From the NCBI RefSeq assembly GCF_023558375.1, contig NZ_CP083761.1, positions 3,770,501-3,834,500 of the forward strand: 64,000 nucleotides of DNA, written 5' to 3'. Below, piece by piece: positions 25,659 through 35,279 of this stretch. The notes beneath the pieces are model-generated. The model searched no databases. It was not told the origin of the DNA and worked only from the letters and a program-made list of their open reading frames with translations. This DNA is from Chroococcidiopsis sp. CCMEE 29 (lineage in GTDB: Bacteria > Cyanobacteriota > Cyanobacteriia > Cyanobacteriales > Chroococcidiopsidaceae). The translations under genes were made by a program, and so were the position numbers. How positions within the stretch are numbered: the first letter of the stretch is position 1; every line of letters begins with the position of its first letter.

Positions 25659-26450
25659 TTATTTTTCTGTTTTGGTAACACAGTATTGAAAACTAATCCA
25701 TTCTTGACCCGCGCTTGAATTTTCTTGTATATCTAAAACTTTTGCTCCGTTAGCTTCTAAAAGCTCCATGACTTTTTCCTGCTTAATGCCGTACATATCC
25801 ATTGCTGCTTTCTTAGTCTGCCTTTGTTGATCCAAGTAATACCTACCTGTAAAATATAAATCAATCAAAAAGGTTGGCAAGTTTTGAATAAATGCATATA
25901 TTAAACCTTTGTTGTTCTTAGTCAAGACATGATAGTTAGGCTCACTTGGTAATTGAAATATTAATATACCGTTTTTAGAGAGCAGCCTCAAAAATTCTTT
26001 TAAATAAATTCTAGAATAGCGAGGAGATACATGTTGTAACGTAATATTTGAATAAATAAAATCAAAACTATTATCTTGAAATTGATTTAGGTTTGACGAG
26101 TTGTTCAAAAAGTACTTGCATTTATTACCTTGATGATTATACGTTTCAGCTAGTTCTATCATAGATGGAGCAATATCAACACCATATACTTGGTCGAAGT
26201 AATTTGCCAGTGCTTGAGTCAGTCGCCCGACTCCACAGCCAAAGTCAAGTGCTCTGCTATTTGCCTGGGCAATAGTGATACCTAGTGAATCAACATATTC
26301 CATCAAAGAATTTATCTCTTTTACACCTGTTTCAAAAAACTCTGCTATTTTCCATTTGTTCCCTTTTTTTTCAGCATCAGCTAAAATTGCCCACAAAGGA
26401 TCTATCTTTGCTAAGTTATCCCATTTTCTTTGTAATATTTTAATGTCCAT
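25659..26450 (-). CDS. Class I SAM-dependent methyltransferase
   Basis: 263 residues. Motif I is ALDFGCGVGRLTQALA (about 72-87), then VYGVDIAPSMIELA, FDFIYSNITLQHV and a motif-IV-like LLSKNGILIFQLP. The substrate cannot be told; the layout resembles ubiquinone- or sugar-modifying enzymes. The gene is visibly richer in A/T than its neighbours and stands alone, which hints at transfer. Confidence 0.85.
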   Translation of the reverse strand: MDIKILQRKWDNLAKIDPLWAILADAEKKGNKWKIAEFFETGVKEINSLMEYVDSLGITIAQANSRALDFGCGVGRLTQALANYFDQVYGVDIAPSMIELAETYNHQGNKCKYFLNNSSNLNQFQDNSFDFIYSNITLQHVSPRYSRIYLKEFLRLLSKNGILIFQLPSEPNYHVLTKNNKGLIYAFIQNLPTFLIDLYFTGRYYLDQQRQTKKAAMDMYGIKQEKVMELLEANGAKVLDIQENSSAGQEWISFQYCVTKTEK

Positions 26451-26511
26451 TTAGTATTCTATAAATGAATTACAGTGAATAATCGCGCTCTTAAGAGTGG
26501 AAACGACCTAA

Positions 26512-27372
26512 ATGTTCGAAGCTGCTGCGATCGCATGGCATAACGGCAAACTAGTTGAACGGGAACAAGCTGCTCCCTCCATTGCTAGCCACTCTCTCCA
26601 TCTAGGTGTTGGCGTTTTTGATGGCATTATGGCTTACTGGAATAGCGATCATTATTATATTCACCGTTTAGAAGCACATCTGGATCGCCTGCGGCATGGT
26701 TCCACGCAGATGGGGCTGGAATTTTCCTGGTCAAATCACGATCTGAAACTAGGTCTTTTGTCACTCCTAGATGAAATACCCGCAACTGATTACTACATCA
26801 GACCGATTGTTTACCGGGCAGGCTCATATCTAAACTTCAACGATACGATGCCTGTTGATGTAACTATATTAGCGGTTACGATTGCTCGCAACGTAGATAA
26901 ACCTCTGACTTGCCACATTTCATCCTTTGAGCGTGTTTCTGGTCGCGCTATCCCAGTTACATGGAAAATATGTGGTACCTATGTGAACAGTTATTTAAGC
27001 CGTCGCGCTGCGGAAATAGATGGTTTTAATGATGCCATTCTGCTTGATCAAGAAGGTCGAATTACCGAAGCCTCAGCAGCTAATATTTTCTTCCTGCAAA
27101 CAGATACAGTCATTACACCAGCGCTGACCCCAAATATTTTCCCTGGTATCACCCGTGCCACTTTGCTTGATATTGCCCAGGCTTTAGGAGTTGAGGTGAT
27201 TGAGCGCGATGTCTGTCCTGAAGAACTAGGAAACTTCGATGGCGCTTTCTTAGCTGCAACCATGATGGAGTTGAAGCCCTTGGCAGCTATTGATTCCTAT
27301 CAGTATGATTCGTCGAACCATCTCCTATTTCTCAGGTTTTTAAAGGAATTTCGGGAAATCACGCAGCAGTAA
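26512..27372 (+). CDS. ilvE: Branched-chain amino acid aminotransferase (class IV)
   Basis: PLP-dependent fold-type IV aminotransferase, last step of Val/Leu/Ile synthesis. 286 residues. The probable Schiff-base Lys is in TWKICGTYVNSYLS (about 155). GRITEASAANIFF (phosphate cup), FPGITRATLLDIA and FLAATMMELKPL follow. A D-amino-acid transaminase or ADC lyase is the main alternative, as class IV enzymes are alike. Its partner ilvD is in this window at 10.6 kb. Confidence 0.85.
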   Translation: MFEAAAIAWHNGKLVEREQAAPSIASHSLHLGVGVFDGIMAYWNSDHYYIHRLEAHLDRLRHGSTQMGLEFSWSNHDLKLGLLSLLDEIPATDYYIRPIVYRAGSYLNFNDTMPVDVTILAVTIARNVDKPLTCHISSFERVSGRAIPVTWKICGTYVNSYLSRRAAEIDGFNDAILLDQEGRITEASAANIFFLQTDTVITPALTPNIFPGITRATLLDIAQALGVEVIERDVCPEELGNFDGAFLAATMMELKPLAAIDSYQYDSSNHLLFLRFLKEFREITQQ

Positions 27373-27462
27373 TGAAAATGGCACTCGTCTAACCAAAATC
27401 TCCGGTGGCATACCAGCTCATTGCGGTAAATTCATTAAAAGACCACGGCATATCACCGATTC

Positions 27463-30096
27463 ATGAACGTTCCTTCCTCTGCCCCTATCTCACCAGACTC
27501 CACTAGTGCAAATCAAACTAGCCAACCACACACTGACTATCATCAGTTAGATAGAACAAAGCTATCACCGATGTATCAGCACTACGTTCAGGTGAAGGAG
27601 CAGTATCCCCATACTCTGTTGCTGTATCGGTGTGGAGATTTCTTTGAAACTTTTTTCCAAGATGCCGTTATTGTCTCTAGGGAATTGGAACTTGTTCTGA
27701 CCAGTAAGCATGGCGGTAATGAAATTGGGCGAGTGGCAATGACGGGTGTGCCACATCACGCTTTGGAGCGATACTGCACAATGCTGGTGGAAAAAGGCTA
27801 TGCGATCGCCATCTGCGATCAAGTGGAAGATGCTGCTGTTGCTCAAGGGTTGGTACGCCGGGAAGTAACGCGGGTGTTAACACCTGGGACTTTGCTAGAT
27901 GAGGGAATGCTGAATGCTCGTCGTAATAACTTTTTAGCAGCAGTGGTGATTGTGGGGAACCATTGGGGTTTAGCTTATGCAGATATTTCCACGGGAGAAT
28001 TTCTCACAACTCAAGGCAGTAACTTAGAGCATCTCACACAGGAACTAATCCGCTTGCAGCCTTCGGAAGTGCTGGTCCCCACTAATGCACCTGATTTAGG
28101 TAGTTTATTACGACCCGGAGAAACTTCTGAGCATCTGCCTAGCTGCCTGCCAACCCAGTTTTGCTATGCCTTGCGATCGCAAACTGGGTTTAGCCATTCA
28201 GAGGCGAGACAGCGACTTTTAGAGCAGTTTAAAGTGCGATCACTCGAAGGATTGGGCTGCGACCACCTCCCACTTGCCGTTCGAGCAGCAGGCGGATTGC
28301 TGGATTATTTAGAAGATACTCAGAAAGAAAACCCAGTTCCCCTCCAGTCACTGCGTACCTACACCCTCACCGACTACCTGATTCTAGATCACCAAACTCG
28401 CCGTAATTTAGAAATTACTCAAACTGTTAGAGATGGCACCTTTCACGGCTCCCTCCTCTGGGCACTGGACAAAACTAGTACCGCGATGGGTGGTCGGGCT
28501 TTGCGTCGGTGGTTTTTGCAACCGCTACTAGATCTTAAAGGCATTCGGGCGCGGCAAGATACTATCCAAGAACTGGTAGAAAATGGGTCTCTACGTCAAG
28601 ACTTGCGGCAGCTATTGCGGCAGATTTACGATCTGGAGCGATTGACGGGTCGGGCTGGATCGGGTGCTGCAAACGCTAGAGATTTGGTAGCTTTAGCAGA
28701 TTCGCTGTTGCGATTACCAGAACTGGCTCGGTTAGTAGAGACAGCGCGATCACCTTACCTTAGAGCCTTACAGAAAGTGTCGCCCATATTGGAACAACTG
28801 GGACAAAAACTCCGTGCCCATTTAGTAGAATCACCTCCTATCTATTTAACAGAAGGCGGTTTGATTCGTGATGGTGTTAGTCCCCAATTAGATCAAATGC
28901 GTGCGGCTGCGGTAGAAGACCAGCAATGGATTGCTAATTTAGAAGTTGATGAAAAAGGCCGGACTGGGATTCCCACGCTGAGGGTAGGTTTTAACAAAAC
29001 CTTTGGCTACTACATCAGCATCTCCCGGACGAAAGCAGACCAAGTTCCAGATAATTACATCCGCAAACAAACTTTGACCAATGAGGAGCGCTTTATAACC
29101 CCAGAGTTGAAGGAACGGGAAGCGCGGATTCTGACGGCAAGGGAAGACTTGAATCGGCTGGAGTATGAGATTTTTGCCCAGTTGCGAACTGAAGTGGGAG
29201 AACAGGCAGAACTGATTCGGAATGTTTCTCGTGCTGTGGCGGCTGCGGATGTGTTGTGTGGCTTCGCTGAAGTAGCAGTGTATCAAGGATACTGTCGTCC
29301 CTTTATGGATGAAGGACGAGAGATTGCAATTATTGATGGACGGCATCCAGTAGTCGAGCAGTCTTTACCCGCTGGTTTTTTTGTGCCAAACTCCACTCAA
29401 CTAGGAAGTAAGGAAGAGCAGGGGAAGCAGGGGAAGCAGGGGGAGAATTCACCCTACACCTCCCACCCCTCACCTGACCTGATTATTCTCACAGGTCCAA
29501 ATGCGAGTGGTAAGAGTTGTTATTTGCGGCAGGTGGGGTTGATTCAGCTGATGGCTCAGGTGGGGAGTTTTGTGCCAGCTCGGTCAGCCAAGTTGGGAAT
29601 TTGCGATCGCATCTTTACTCGTGTGGGTGCGGTGGATGATCTGGCAACCGGTCAATCTACGTTCATGGTGGAAATGAATGAGACGGCAAATATTCTCAAC
29701 CACGCTACTCCCAAATCCCTGGTGCTGCTGGACGAAATTGGCAGAGGTACAGCTACATTTGATGGTCTTTCAATTGCCTGGGCAGTGGCAGAGTATCTGG
29801 CAAATGAGATTCAGTCACGGACAATTTTTGCAACTCACTACCACGAACTTAATGAATTAGCTTCGATTTTGCCTAATGTGGCTAACTACCAGGTGACGGT
29901 AAAAGAATTACCTGACCAAATTATCTTTTTGCATCAAGTTCAACCAGGGGGTGCCGACAAATCTTATGGGATTGAGGCTGGACGGTTAGCGGGTTTGCCG
30001 CAATCAGTAATTCAACGGGCAAAGCAGGTAATGGGGCAAATTGAGCAGCACAGTAAGATTGCGATCGGACTGCGTGCCGGAGTGCAGGAGGATTGA
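27463..30096 (+). CDS. mutS: DNA mismatch repair protein MutS
   Basis: 877 residues. Mismatch-recognition motif (GDFFETFF for the Phe-X-Glu) near residue 54, connector, lever/clamp domains, then ATPase with Walker A GPNASGKS (about 676) and [12 protein letters not shown] Walker B/signature. The C-terminal HTH dimer segment is complete. A stretch of about 25 residues ([20 protein letters not shown] and beyond, around 645-670) just before Walker A is encoded by the AGGGGAAGC repeat and is absent from typical MutS. It probably forms an exposed loop. Confidence 0.97.
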   Translation: MNVPSSAPISPDSTSANQTSQPHTDYHQLDRTKLSPMYQHYVQVKEQYPHTLLLYRCGDFFETFFQDAVIVSRELELVLTSKHGGNEIGRVAMTGVPHHALERYCTMLVEKGYAIAICDQVEDAAVAQGLVRREVTRVLTPGTLLDEGMLNARRNNFLAAVVIVGNHWGLAYADISTGEFLTTQGSNLEHLTQELIRLQPSEVLVPTNAPDLGSLLRPGETSEHLPSCLPTQFCYALRSQTGFSHSEARQRLLEQFKVRSLEGLGCDHLPLAVRAAGGLLDYLEDTQKENPVPLQSLRTYTLTDYLILDHQTRRNLEITQTVRDGTFHGSLLWALDKTSTAMGGRALRRWFLQPLLDLKGIRARQDTIQELVENGSLRQDLRQLLRQIYDLERLTGRAGSGAANARDLVALADSLLRLPELARLVETARSPYLRALQKVSPILEQLGQKLRAHLVESPPIYLTEGGLIRDGVSPQLDQMRAAAVEDQQWIANLEVDEKGRTGIPTLRVGFNKTFGYYISISRTKADQVPDNYIRKQTLTNEERFITPELKEREARILTAREDLNRLEYEIFAQLRTEVGEQAELIRNVSRAVAAADVLCGFAEVAVYQGYCRPFMDEGREIAIIDGRHPVVEQSLPAGFFVPNSTQLGSKEEQGKQGKQGENSPYTSHPSPDLIILTGPNASGKSCYLRQVGLIQLMAQVGSFVPARSAKLGICDRIFTRVGAVDDLATGQSTFMVEMNETANILNHATPKSLVLLDEIGRGTATFDGLSIAWAVAEYLANEIQSRTIFATHYHELNELASILPNVANYQVTVKELPDQIIFLHQVQPGGADKSYGIEAGRLAGLPQSVIQRAKQVMGQIEQHSKIAIGLRAGVQED

Positions 30097-30279
30097 AGAG
30101 GATGTCCAGACGCGGGGACGCGAGGACGCGGGGATGTGATTTTGGGGATTCAAGCGTTACAGTTTTTAATATTTTTCCTACCAAGAATTACGCTTTATTG
30201 CAAAGTGATAAAGATAGCAAACATAGAGTGATAACTTCGGATGTGGATGAATGGCGCAGGATTAAAAAAGGAGAACACT

Positions 30280-30483
30280 GTGGCAATGCACTTAAAGGGA
30301 CTACCAAGCGATTCAGTTCGTGAAGATTTAAGTGAGTACGTAGCACATCTTCAGCTGCATATGGCGTTACAAGCTCGGAATCTGGTTCCCTCCCTTAGCC
30401 AGACTATAGTAGATAGCCGACAACAGATGCTCCATCAAACCCAGGCAACTTTTGAAAAAATGGTCTCTCGCCAAACGCTTTAG
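30280..30483 (+). CDS. Small 67-residue protein, function unknown
   Basis: The GTG at 30280 follows AAGGAG with a 5-base gap, a stronger signal than the ATG two codons later. The product is helical and soluble: SVREDLSEYVAHLQLHMAL, then LSQTIVDSRQQMLHQTQATFEKMV. It is followed by structured DNA and an intrinsic terminator. I do not recognise the family; composition suggests a real gene. Confidence 0.6.
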   Translation: MAMHLKGLPSDSVREDLSEYVAHLQLHMALQARNLVPSLSQTIVDSRQQMLHQTQATFEKMVSRQTL

Positions 30484-30555
30484 CTAGACTGCAAGCAGGG
30501 GCTAGATCGAAGGCTCAGATTTCGAGCTTTCTCCCCTGCAGCTCGAACTAAAATC

Positions 30556-30610
30556 AAAAGCAGACTTTGTTGGTAACCATCAGTTGCAAAACCACAAAGC
30601 CTGCTTTTTT
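30556..30610 (+). terminator. Intrinsic terminator after the 67-residue ORF
   Basis: Stem AAAAGCAGACTTTGT (30556-30570) pairs with ACAAAGCCTGCTTTT (30594-30608), one mismatch, and a T6 run closes it. The A-rich left side would let it also work on the minus strand. A GCAGGGG/CCCCTGC hairpin precedes it at 30495-30539. Confidence 0.8.
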
Positions 30611-30810
30611 GCAACTAAAATCCTGCAAAACCCAGTACTCTTGTAAAATTGTAAAAACAGACAGAATACTAGATTGCTCATTTCTCCCTGACCCCTGACC
30701 CCTCATTAATAAATACGTCACAAGAGTCAACGGCAATAACGAGAAAACCGTTAAGATAATGGCAGCGAACCTTCCTCTGTTAGTTCAAGCTGAATAGCAG
30801 CCCGCTTAAC

Positions 30811-32082
30811 ATGACTTCAGTGCTTCCCCAAAACTCAACCGTTGTCATCCGATCGCTTCAGTACCGGGATCTGGAAGCAATTGAACGGCTTTATGCAGAG
30901 TCGTTTGAGGCAGAAAAGCCAGCTGCCACTACTGAAACTCAAAGGCAGCTGCGTTGGCTGCGCGGCTGGTATTGGCTGCTGAAGTGCCTCCGCCTATTTC
31001 CCAACCCACTTCAGTATCGCTTTTGCATTTACGTAGCAGAGCAATATCGCCAAGTCCAGGGAACGATTCAGGTGTCGCCGTTCAACCGCACGCGTAGCAC
31101 TTGGAGAGTGGAACGAGTAGCAGTTGACAAAAAAGTCCGCGCTCAAGGAATTGGCTCACAACTTTTGCGCCATTGCTTTGAAGCGATAGGGGAAGCTCGT
31201 ACCTGGTTGTTGGAAGTAAACGTCAACGACAAGGAAGCGCTGGCTCTCTATCGCCAGAACGGGTTTCAAACCCTAGCACAGCTAACATACTGGGAAATTG
31301 AGCCGAACTTGCTTCAGGAATTAGCTAAAGCGGAGCCAGATCTACCTAATTTACTACCTGTAAGTAATGCAGATGCCCAGCTGTTGTATCAACTGGATAC
31401 TGCTTCGATGCCGCCTTTAGTGCGTCAAGTGTTTGACCGCACTACTGATGATTTCAAGACAAGCTTAGTTGGCGGATTGATTGAAGGCGTGAAGCAGTGG
31501 ATGAGTCAAACCGAGGTTGTTAGTGGCTATGTGTTTGAACCCCAACGCAAGGCAGCTATTGGTTATTTTCAGGTCCGAATGTACCGTAAGGGTCGCCAGC
31601 CGCATGTGGCAACTCTCGCAGTTCACCCAGCTTATACCTGGCTATATCCAGAACTGCTATCTCAACTAGCGCGAATTGCCCAGGATTTGCCGCCTCAATC
31701 GCTGCGTTTGGCTTCTGCGGATTACCAGCCTGAGCGGGAGGAGTATTTACAGCAAATTGGTGCTAATCGGATTGAACATACAATAATGATGTCTCGTTCA
31801 GTTTGGCATAAACTGCGAGAGTCTAAGTTTGTTTCTTTAGAAGGACTCCAGTGGCCTGAGGTGTTACAGGGTCTTCAACCAGCTCGTAAACCAGTCCCAG
31901 GAGGGATGTCGTGGTTGGCACAAGGGCAGCAGTTGCCAGAGTCAGTGCGGAAAACTAATTCATCCCACCCGCCTGGGCAAGTTAGTTCCTCGCCAGAACC
32001 TGCTAAGTATTCAAATAACGGCTCCCTAGAAGCATTGCCACAATCGGAATCAAATCCACAGCCAGAGAAGCCAAGTGATTGA
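30811..32082 (+). CDS. GNAT-family acetyltransferase, two-domain
   Basis: 423 residues. The N-terminal GNAT domain has the acetyl-CoA motif VDKKVRAQGIGSQLLRHC (about 108-125) and a following LLEVNVNDKEALALYRQNGF. The rest (about 180-370) looks like a second, degenerate GNAT fold (ATLAVHPAYTWLYPELLSQLA), and the last 60 residues are Pro/Ser-rich and disordered. The substrate is unknown. The stop overlaps the ruvX GTG start by 8 bp, implying coupled translation. Confidence 0.82.
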   Translation: MTSVLPQNSTVVIRSLQYRDLEAIERLYAESFEAEKPAATTETQRQLRWLRGWYWLLKCLRLFPNPLQYRFCIYVAEQYRQVQGTIQVSPFNRTRSTWRVERVAVDKKVRAQGIGSQLLRHCFEAIGEARTWLLEVNVNDKEALALYRQNGFQTLAQLTYWEIEPNLLQELAKAEPDLPNLLPVSNADAQLLYQLDTASMPPLVRQVFDRTTDDFKTSLVGGLIEGVKQWMSQTEVVSGYVFEPQRKAAIGYFQVRMYRKGRQPHVATLAVHPAYTWLYPELLSQLARIAQDLPPQSLRLASADYQPEREEYLQQIGANRIEHTIMMSRSVWHKLRESKFVSLEGLQWPEVLQGLQPARKPVPGGMSWLAQGQQLPESVRKTNSSHPPGQVSSSPEPAKYSNNGSLEALPQSESNPQPEKPSD

Positions 32083-32608
32083 AAACGAGCGATCGCCATC
32101 TGCCAGTGTAGGAAATAAAACAAGACCGTTTATCTCAGCTCTAGGGTTAGATGTTGGTCGCAAACGTATTGGGGTGGCAGGCTGCGATCGCACTGGTTTA
32201 ATTGCCAGTGGTTTGACGACGATAGAACGCCAAACCTTTGAACAGGATGTGGCAAAATTGCGAAGCATCATTGAAGAGCGTCAGGTGCAAACCTTAGTTG
32301 TGGGTTTACCTTATTCCATGAATGGTGCTTTGGGCTTTCAAGCCAAACAAGTGCAGAAGTTTACTCAAAGACTCAGTAACGCTTTAAATCTGCCTGTGGA
32401 ATATGTGGATGAACGATTGACTTCCTTTCAGGCTGAACAATTAATATTGGAAGAGAACCGTTCGCCTTCACGTAATAAAGGTTTGATTGACCGGAAGGCA
32501 GCAGCAATAATCTTGCAGCAATGGCTAGACAAGCGCCGCTCTCTAACGAGGGGTCAGGGGTCGGGGGTCGGGGGTCAGGGAATCCCAAACTCAAAAGCCG
32601 AGGATTGA
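32075..32608 (+). CDS. ruvX: Putative pre-16S rRNA nuclease / Holliday junction resolvase-like RuvX (YqgF)
   Basis: 177 residues, RNase-H-fold. Family motifs: LGLDVGRKRIGVA (first Asp), VVGLPYSMNG, YVDERLTSFQAE and the final DRKAAAIILQQWLD (last Asp). In bacteria YqgF matures 16S rRNA 5' ends. The C-terminal 20 residues (TRGQGSGVGGQGI...) are coded by a GGGGTCAGGGG repeat and lie beyond the normal end. GTG start within the preceding gene. Confidence 0.92.
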   Translation: MIENERSPSASVGNKTRPFISALGLDVGRKRIGVAGCDRTGLIASGLTTIERQTFEQDVAKLRSIIEERQVQTLVVGLPYSMNGALGFQAKQVQKFTQRLSNALNLPVEYVDERLTSFQAEQLILEENRSPSRNKGLIDRKAAAIILQQWLDKRRSLTRGQGSGVGGQGIPNSKAED

Positions 32609-32721
32609 ACACGGATACCCTGTGGAATCCACTGTTGTGTCTGCCCTACAATTTTCTTTTTGGTTTCCGGATCTTTTGACAAAGACTTGAAACCACTACT
32701 TTAATCAGGTTCTTTCTCTAT

Positions 32722-32757
32722 TTCCCTAACCCCTAACCCCTAACCCCTAACCCCTTT
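32722..32757 (+). repeat. CCCCTAA heptamer repeat (STRR type)
   Basis: About four tandem CCCCTAA units, a cyanobacterial short tandem repeat, in the 292-bp spacer before the DUF3727 gene. The same heptamer family occurs at 22050-22074 and, as CCCCTAG, at 35249-35276. I see no gene in this spacer. Confidence 0.85.
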
Positions 32758-32900
32758 TTAGTTACACCAGCGTGATATTCTGAAATCTAGCAGACAGCAC
32801 CCTACAACGAGCGCTCCGCTAAGCGCTCATAACGACGTTGAATGACGCGCTATGAGCATTTGACCAGTAATTTAAGGTAATTTGACAGTCCCTATAGTCT

Positions 32901-33476
32901 ATGTATTCATCTGAATCTTCTGAAGAAAATGAGCACTCCCACGCTGGTTCCGTCACGTTGACGGACGAAACTGGGCGATCGCTCACCTGCTACAAAGAGC
33001 GATCGCTGTTTGTGGAGGATCAAGAGTACGTTTTACTCCTTCCAGTTGACTCGGCAATTGAAATTTTCGCTTGGCAGAGTGACGGAGAGGAGGAAGAAGC
33101 CATCCCGGTGGAAGATGAAGCAACCATTGATAAAATTTTTGGCACTGCTGAAGCTGTCCTGGCAGAGCAAAACCTCATACTCAAGCGTACTGCCTTTGCT
33201 CTAACAGTTGCCGGGGAGTTACCTCCAGTTGAGGACACAGAGTTGTTTACGCTGGAAATCGAAGATGACGAGGCTACGCTAGAACCGGAGCAATTACAGT
33301 TACTAGCAAGTTTTTACTATGAAGATCAGGAGTATGCAATTTACACTCCGCTCGATCCACTGCTATTCTTTGCCCGGATGAATAGCTCGGGAGAGCCTGA
33401 GTTACTCTCTCCAGAAGAATTTCGTAAAGTGCAGCCGCTGTTAGAAGAGCAGCTGTTTGATGAACTGGAGGAATAG
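32901..33476 (+). CDS. DUF3727 (DUF1292-like) acidic protein
   Basis: 191 residues, very acidic. Two similar beta-rich halves are visible: SVTLTDETGRSLTCY/VEDQEYVLLLPVD and the second YYEDQEYAIYTPLDPLLFFAR. This duplicated DUF1292/DUF3727 layout is found across cyanobacteria and plastids. Function is not established. mltG starts 45 bp downstream on the same strand, so the two are probably co-transcribed, followed by the YqeG-type gene. Confidence 0.85.
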   Translation: MYSSESSEENEHSHAGSVTLTDETGRSLTCYKERSLFVEDQEYVLLLPVDSAIEIFAWQSDGEEEEAIPVEDEATIDKIFGTAEAVLAEQNLILKRTAFALTVAGELPPVEDTELFTLEIEDDEATLEPEQLQLLASFYYEDQEYAIYTPLDPLLFFARMNSSGEPELLSPEEFRKVQPLLEEQLFDELEE

Positions 33477-33521
33477 CATACACCACTTGCCGGTGGGAAG
33501 TAGTTGTTTACGGCAGATAGC

Positions 33522-34598
33522 ATGAACGTAGCACAACGAATTTTTAAAGGGTGGTTGATACCGGGACTGGTACCAGTGATATTAGGACTAGGTGCGTGGG
33601 CAGGCTGGGCTTGGTGGAGTCGGATAAGTGCGCCATCTCAAACAAATGCAGTAATCAAAACTACACCAGTTCAAGTCCAAATTCCGCAAGGGACTGCAAC
33701 CCAGCAGATTGGTCGGGAACTGGAAGCAACAGGGTTGATTCGCTCATCAAAAGCGTGGGATTTGTGGGCGCGTTGGTTACAGTGGCAAGACCCCAATGGA
33801 GGTTTTAAAGCCGGGACTTATCAGTTGTCACCGACTCAGGCGTTGCCTGAGATTGCGGAGCAAATTTGGCAGGGAAAAGTTGTGCAGCAAAGCTTCACAA
33901 TTCCTGAAGGCTGGTCGCTGCGGCAGATGGCAGCTTACTTTGAAGAGCAAGGGTTTTTCTCCGCAGCAGATTTTCTGGCAGCTGCAAGCCAGATTTCCCG
34001 CGACCGGTACCCGTGGCTACCTGCTGATTTGCCTCATCTAGAAGGCTTTTTGTACCCCGATACTTATCAGCTCAACACCGAACTTGTTACGCCCCAAGCC
34101 GTCTTGCAACAAATGCTGAACAGATTTCAGCAAGTAGCTCTGCCATTGTACCAACAAGGTCAGGATCAGACCCGGCTGAACTTGCTGGAGTGGGTGACAC
34201 TTGCCAGCATAGTGGAAAAAGAGGCAGTGGTGCCGCAGGAGCGATCGCGCATTGCTGGAGTATTCAATGCTAGGCTGCGCCAGGGTCTAACTCTTGGCGC
34301 AGATCCGACAGTAGAATACGCTCTAAACCTCCGTCAGACGGCAGATCAGCCCTTGACTCTAACTCAAGTGAAAACGCCTTCTCCCTACAATACCTATCTC
34401 AACCCCGGGTTACCACCTACCCCAATCGCTAGTCCCGGATTAGCGAGTTTAAAAGCGGCGCTCTATCCTGAAGACACGCCTTACCTCTATTTCGTGGCAC
34501 GATACGATGGTACCCATGTCTTCAGCCGCACCTTAGCCGAACACCAAGCGGCGCAAGCTGCTATCCAAAAACAACAGGCAGCACGGCAAAAAAACTAG
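33522..34598 (+). CDS. mltG: Endolytic murein transglycosylase MltG
   Basis: Membrane-anchored lytic transglycosylase that cleaves nascent glycan strands. 358 residues from ATG 33522 (an earlier TTG is in frame). TM helix at about 12-30, LysM-like region (VQIPQGTATQQIGRELEATG), then the YceG domain with FYPDTYQL, LASIVEKEAV (catalytic Glu), GVFNARLRQGLTLGADPTVEYAL and SPYNTYLNPGLPPTPIASPG. Confidence 0.96.
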   Translation: MNVAQRIFKGWLIPGLVPVILGLGAWAGWAWWSRISAPSQTNAVIKTTPVQVQIPQGTATQQIGRELEATGLIRSSKAWDLWARWLQWQDPNGGFKAGTYQLSPTQALPEIAEQIWQGKVVQQSFTIPEGWSLRQMAAYFEEQGFFSAADFLAAASQISRDRYPWLPADLPHLEGFLYPDTYQLNTELVTPQAVLQQMLNRFQQVALPLYQQGQDQTRLNLLEWVTLASIVEKEAVVPQERSRIAGVFNARLRQGLTLGADPTVEYALNLRQTADQPLTLTQVKTPSPYNTYLNPGLPPTPIASPGLASLKAALYPEDTPYLYFVARYDGTHVFSRTLAEHQAAQAAIQKQQAARQKN

Positions 34599-34628
34599 TG
34601 TTTACCACTGGCAAAACTCAAACCTTTT

Positions 34629-35168
34629 ATGTCCTGGAACCAACTCCTTCAGCCTGACTTAATTTTGGAAAGCTCAGTCCTAAATCTGACACCAGACATT
34701 CTCCAGCAGTACCAGCTTCAAGGGCTAGTATTGGATGTAGATCAAACTTTAGTCCCGATCCAAGCAACAGAGGCTTCAGCGGCACTGCGCCAGTGGGTAG
34801 AACAAACTAGACAGGTAGCACAATTGTGTTTAGTGAGCAATAACCTTAGTGATACCCGGATTGGCGGCATTGCCCGTTCTCTCAACTTGCCTTACATCCT
34901 TGGTGCAGTTAAGCCGTCACGGCGAAAGTTAAGACAGGCAGTTGCAGCAATGAATCTGCCAGTGGAACAGGTGGCAATGGTTGGCGATCGCTTGTTTACT
35001 GATGTCCTAGCTGGTAATCGCTTGGGTATGTTTACTATTTTGGTCGAACCAATTGTTAATCCCGGTGATGCCATTCGCTCCTATCCAGTACGCAACTTTG
35101 AAGTTTTGGTGTCTCAATTTTTGGGAGCCTCACTTACTCCTAAAGAAACAAAAATTAAAAAATCCTGA
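34629..35168 (+). CDS. YqeG-family HAD phosphatase (subfamily IIIA)
   Basis: 179 residues. HAD motif I is LVLDVDQTLVP, motif II LCLVSNN, motif III with KPSRRKLRQA, and motif IV VAMVGDRLFTDVLAGNRLGM. YqeG-like proteins include phosphatidylglycerophosphate phosphatases in eukaryotes and plastids; that role here is plausible but not shown. It lies 30 bp after mltG. Confidence 0.9.
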   Translation: MSWNQLLQPDLILESSVLNLTPDILQQYQLQGLVLDVDQTLVPIQATEASAALRQWVEQTRQVAQLCLVSNNLSDTRIGGIARSLNLPYILGAVKPSRRKLRQAVAAMNLPVEQVAMVGDRLFTDVLAGNRLGMFTILVEPIVNPGDAIRSYPVRNFEVLVSQFLGASLTPKETKIKKS

Positions 35169-35248
35169 TAACTCTTGAGGGGCTAGGGATTAGAGATTAG
35201 GGAATAAGAAAAGATGACAAACCTGGCAGAAACTTAACCCTTTTCTTC

Positions 35249-35279
35249 TAGCCCCTAGCCCCTAGCCCCTAACCCCTAT
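35249..35279 (+). repeat. CCCCTAG/CCCCTAA heptamer repeat before proB
   Basis: Four heptamers (TAGCCCC and TAACCCC) run directly up to the proB start codon at 35280, leaving no recognisable ribosome-binding site. Translation may rely on weak pairing, or the repeat expanded into the leader. Confidence 0.7.

Noticed and set aside
30093-30323. 76-residue ORF after mutS
   Set aside because: It begins in a GACGCGGGGAC repeat and overlaps the better-supported 67-residue gene in another frame.
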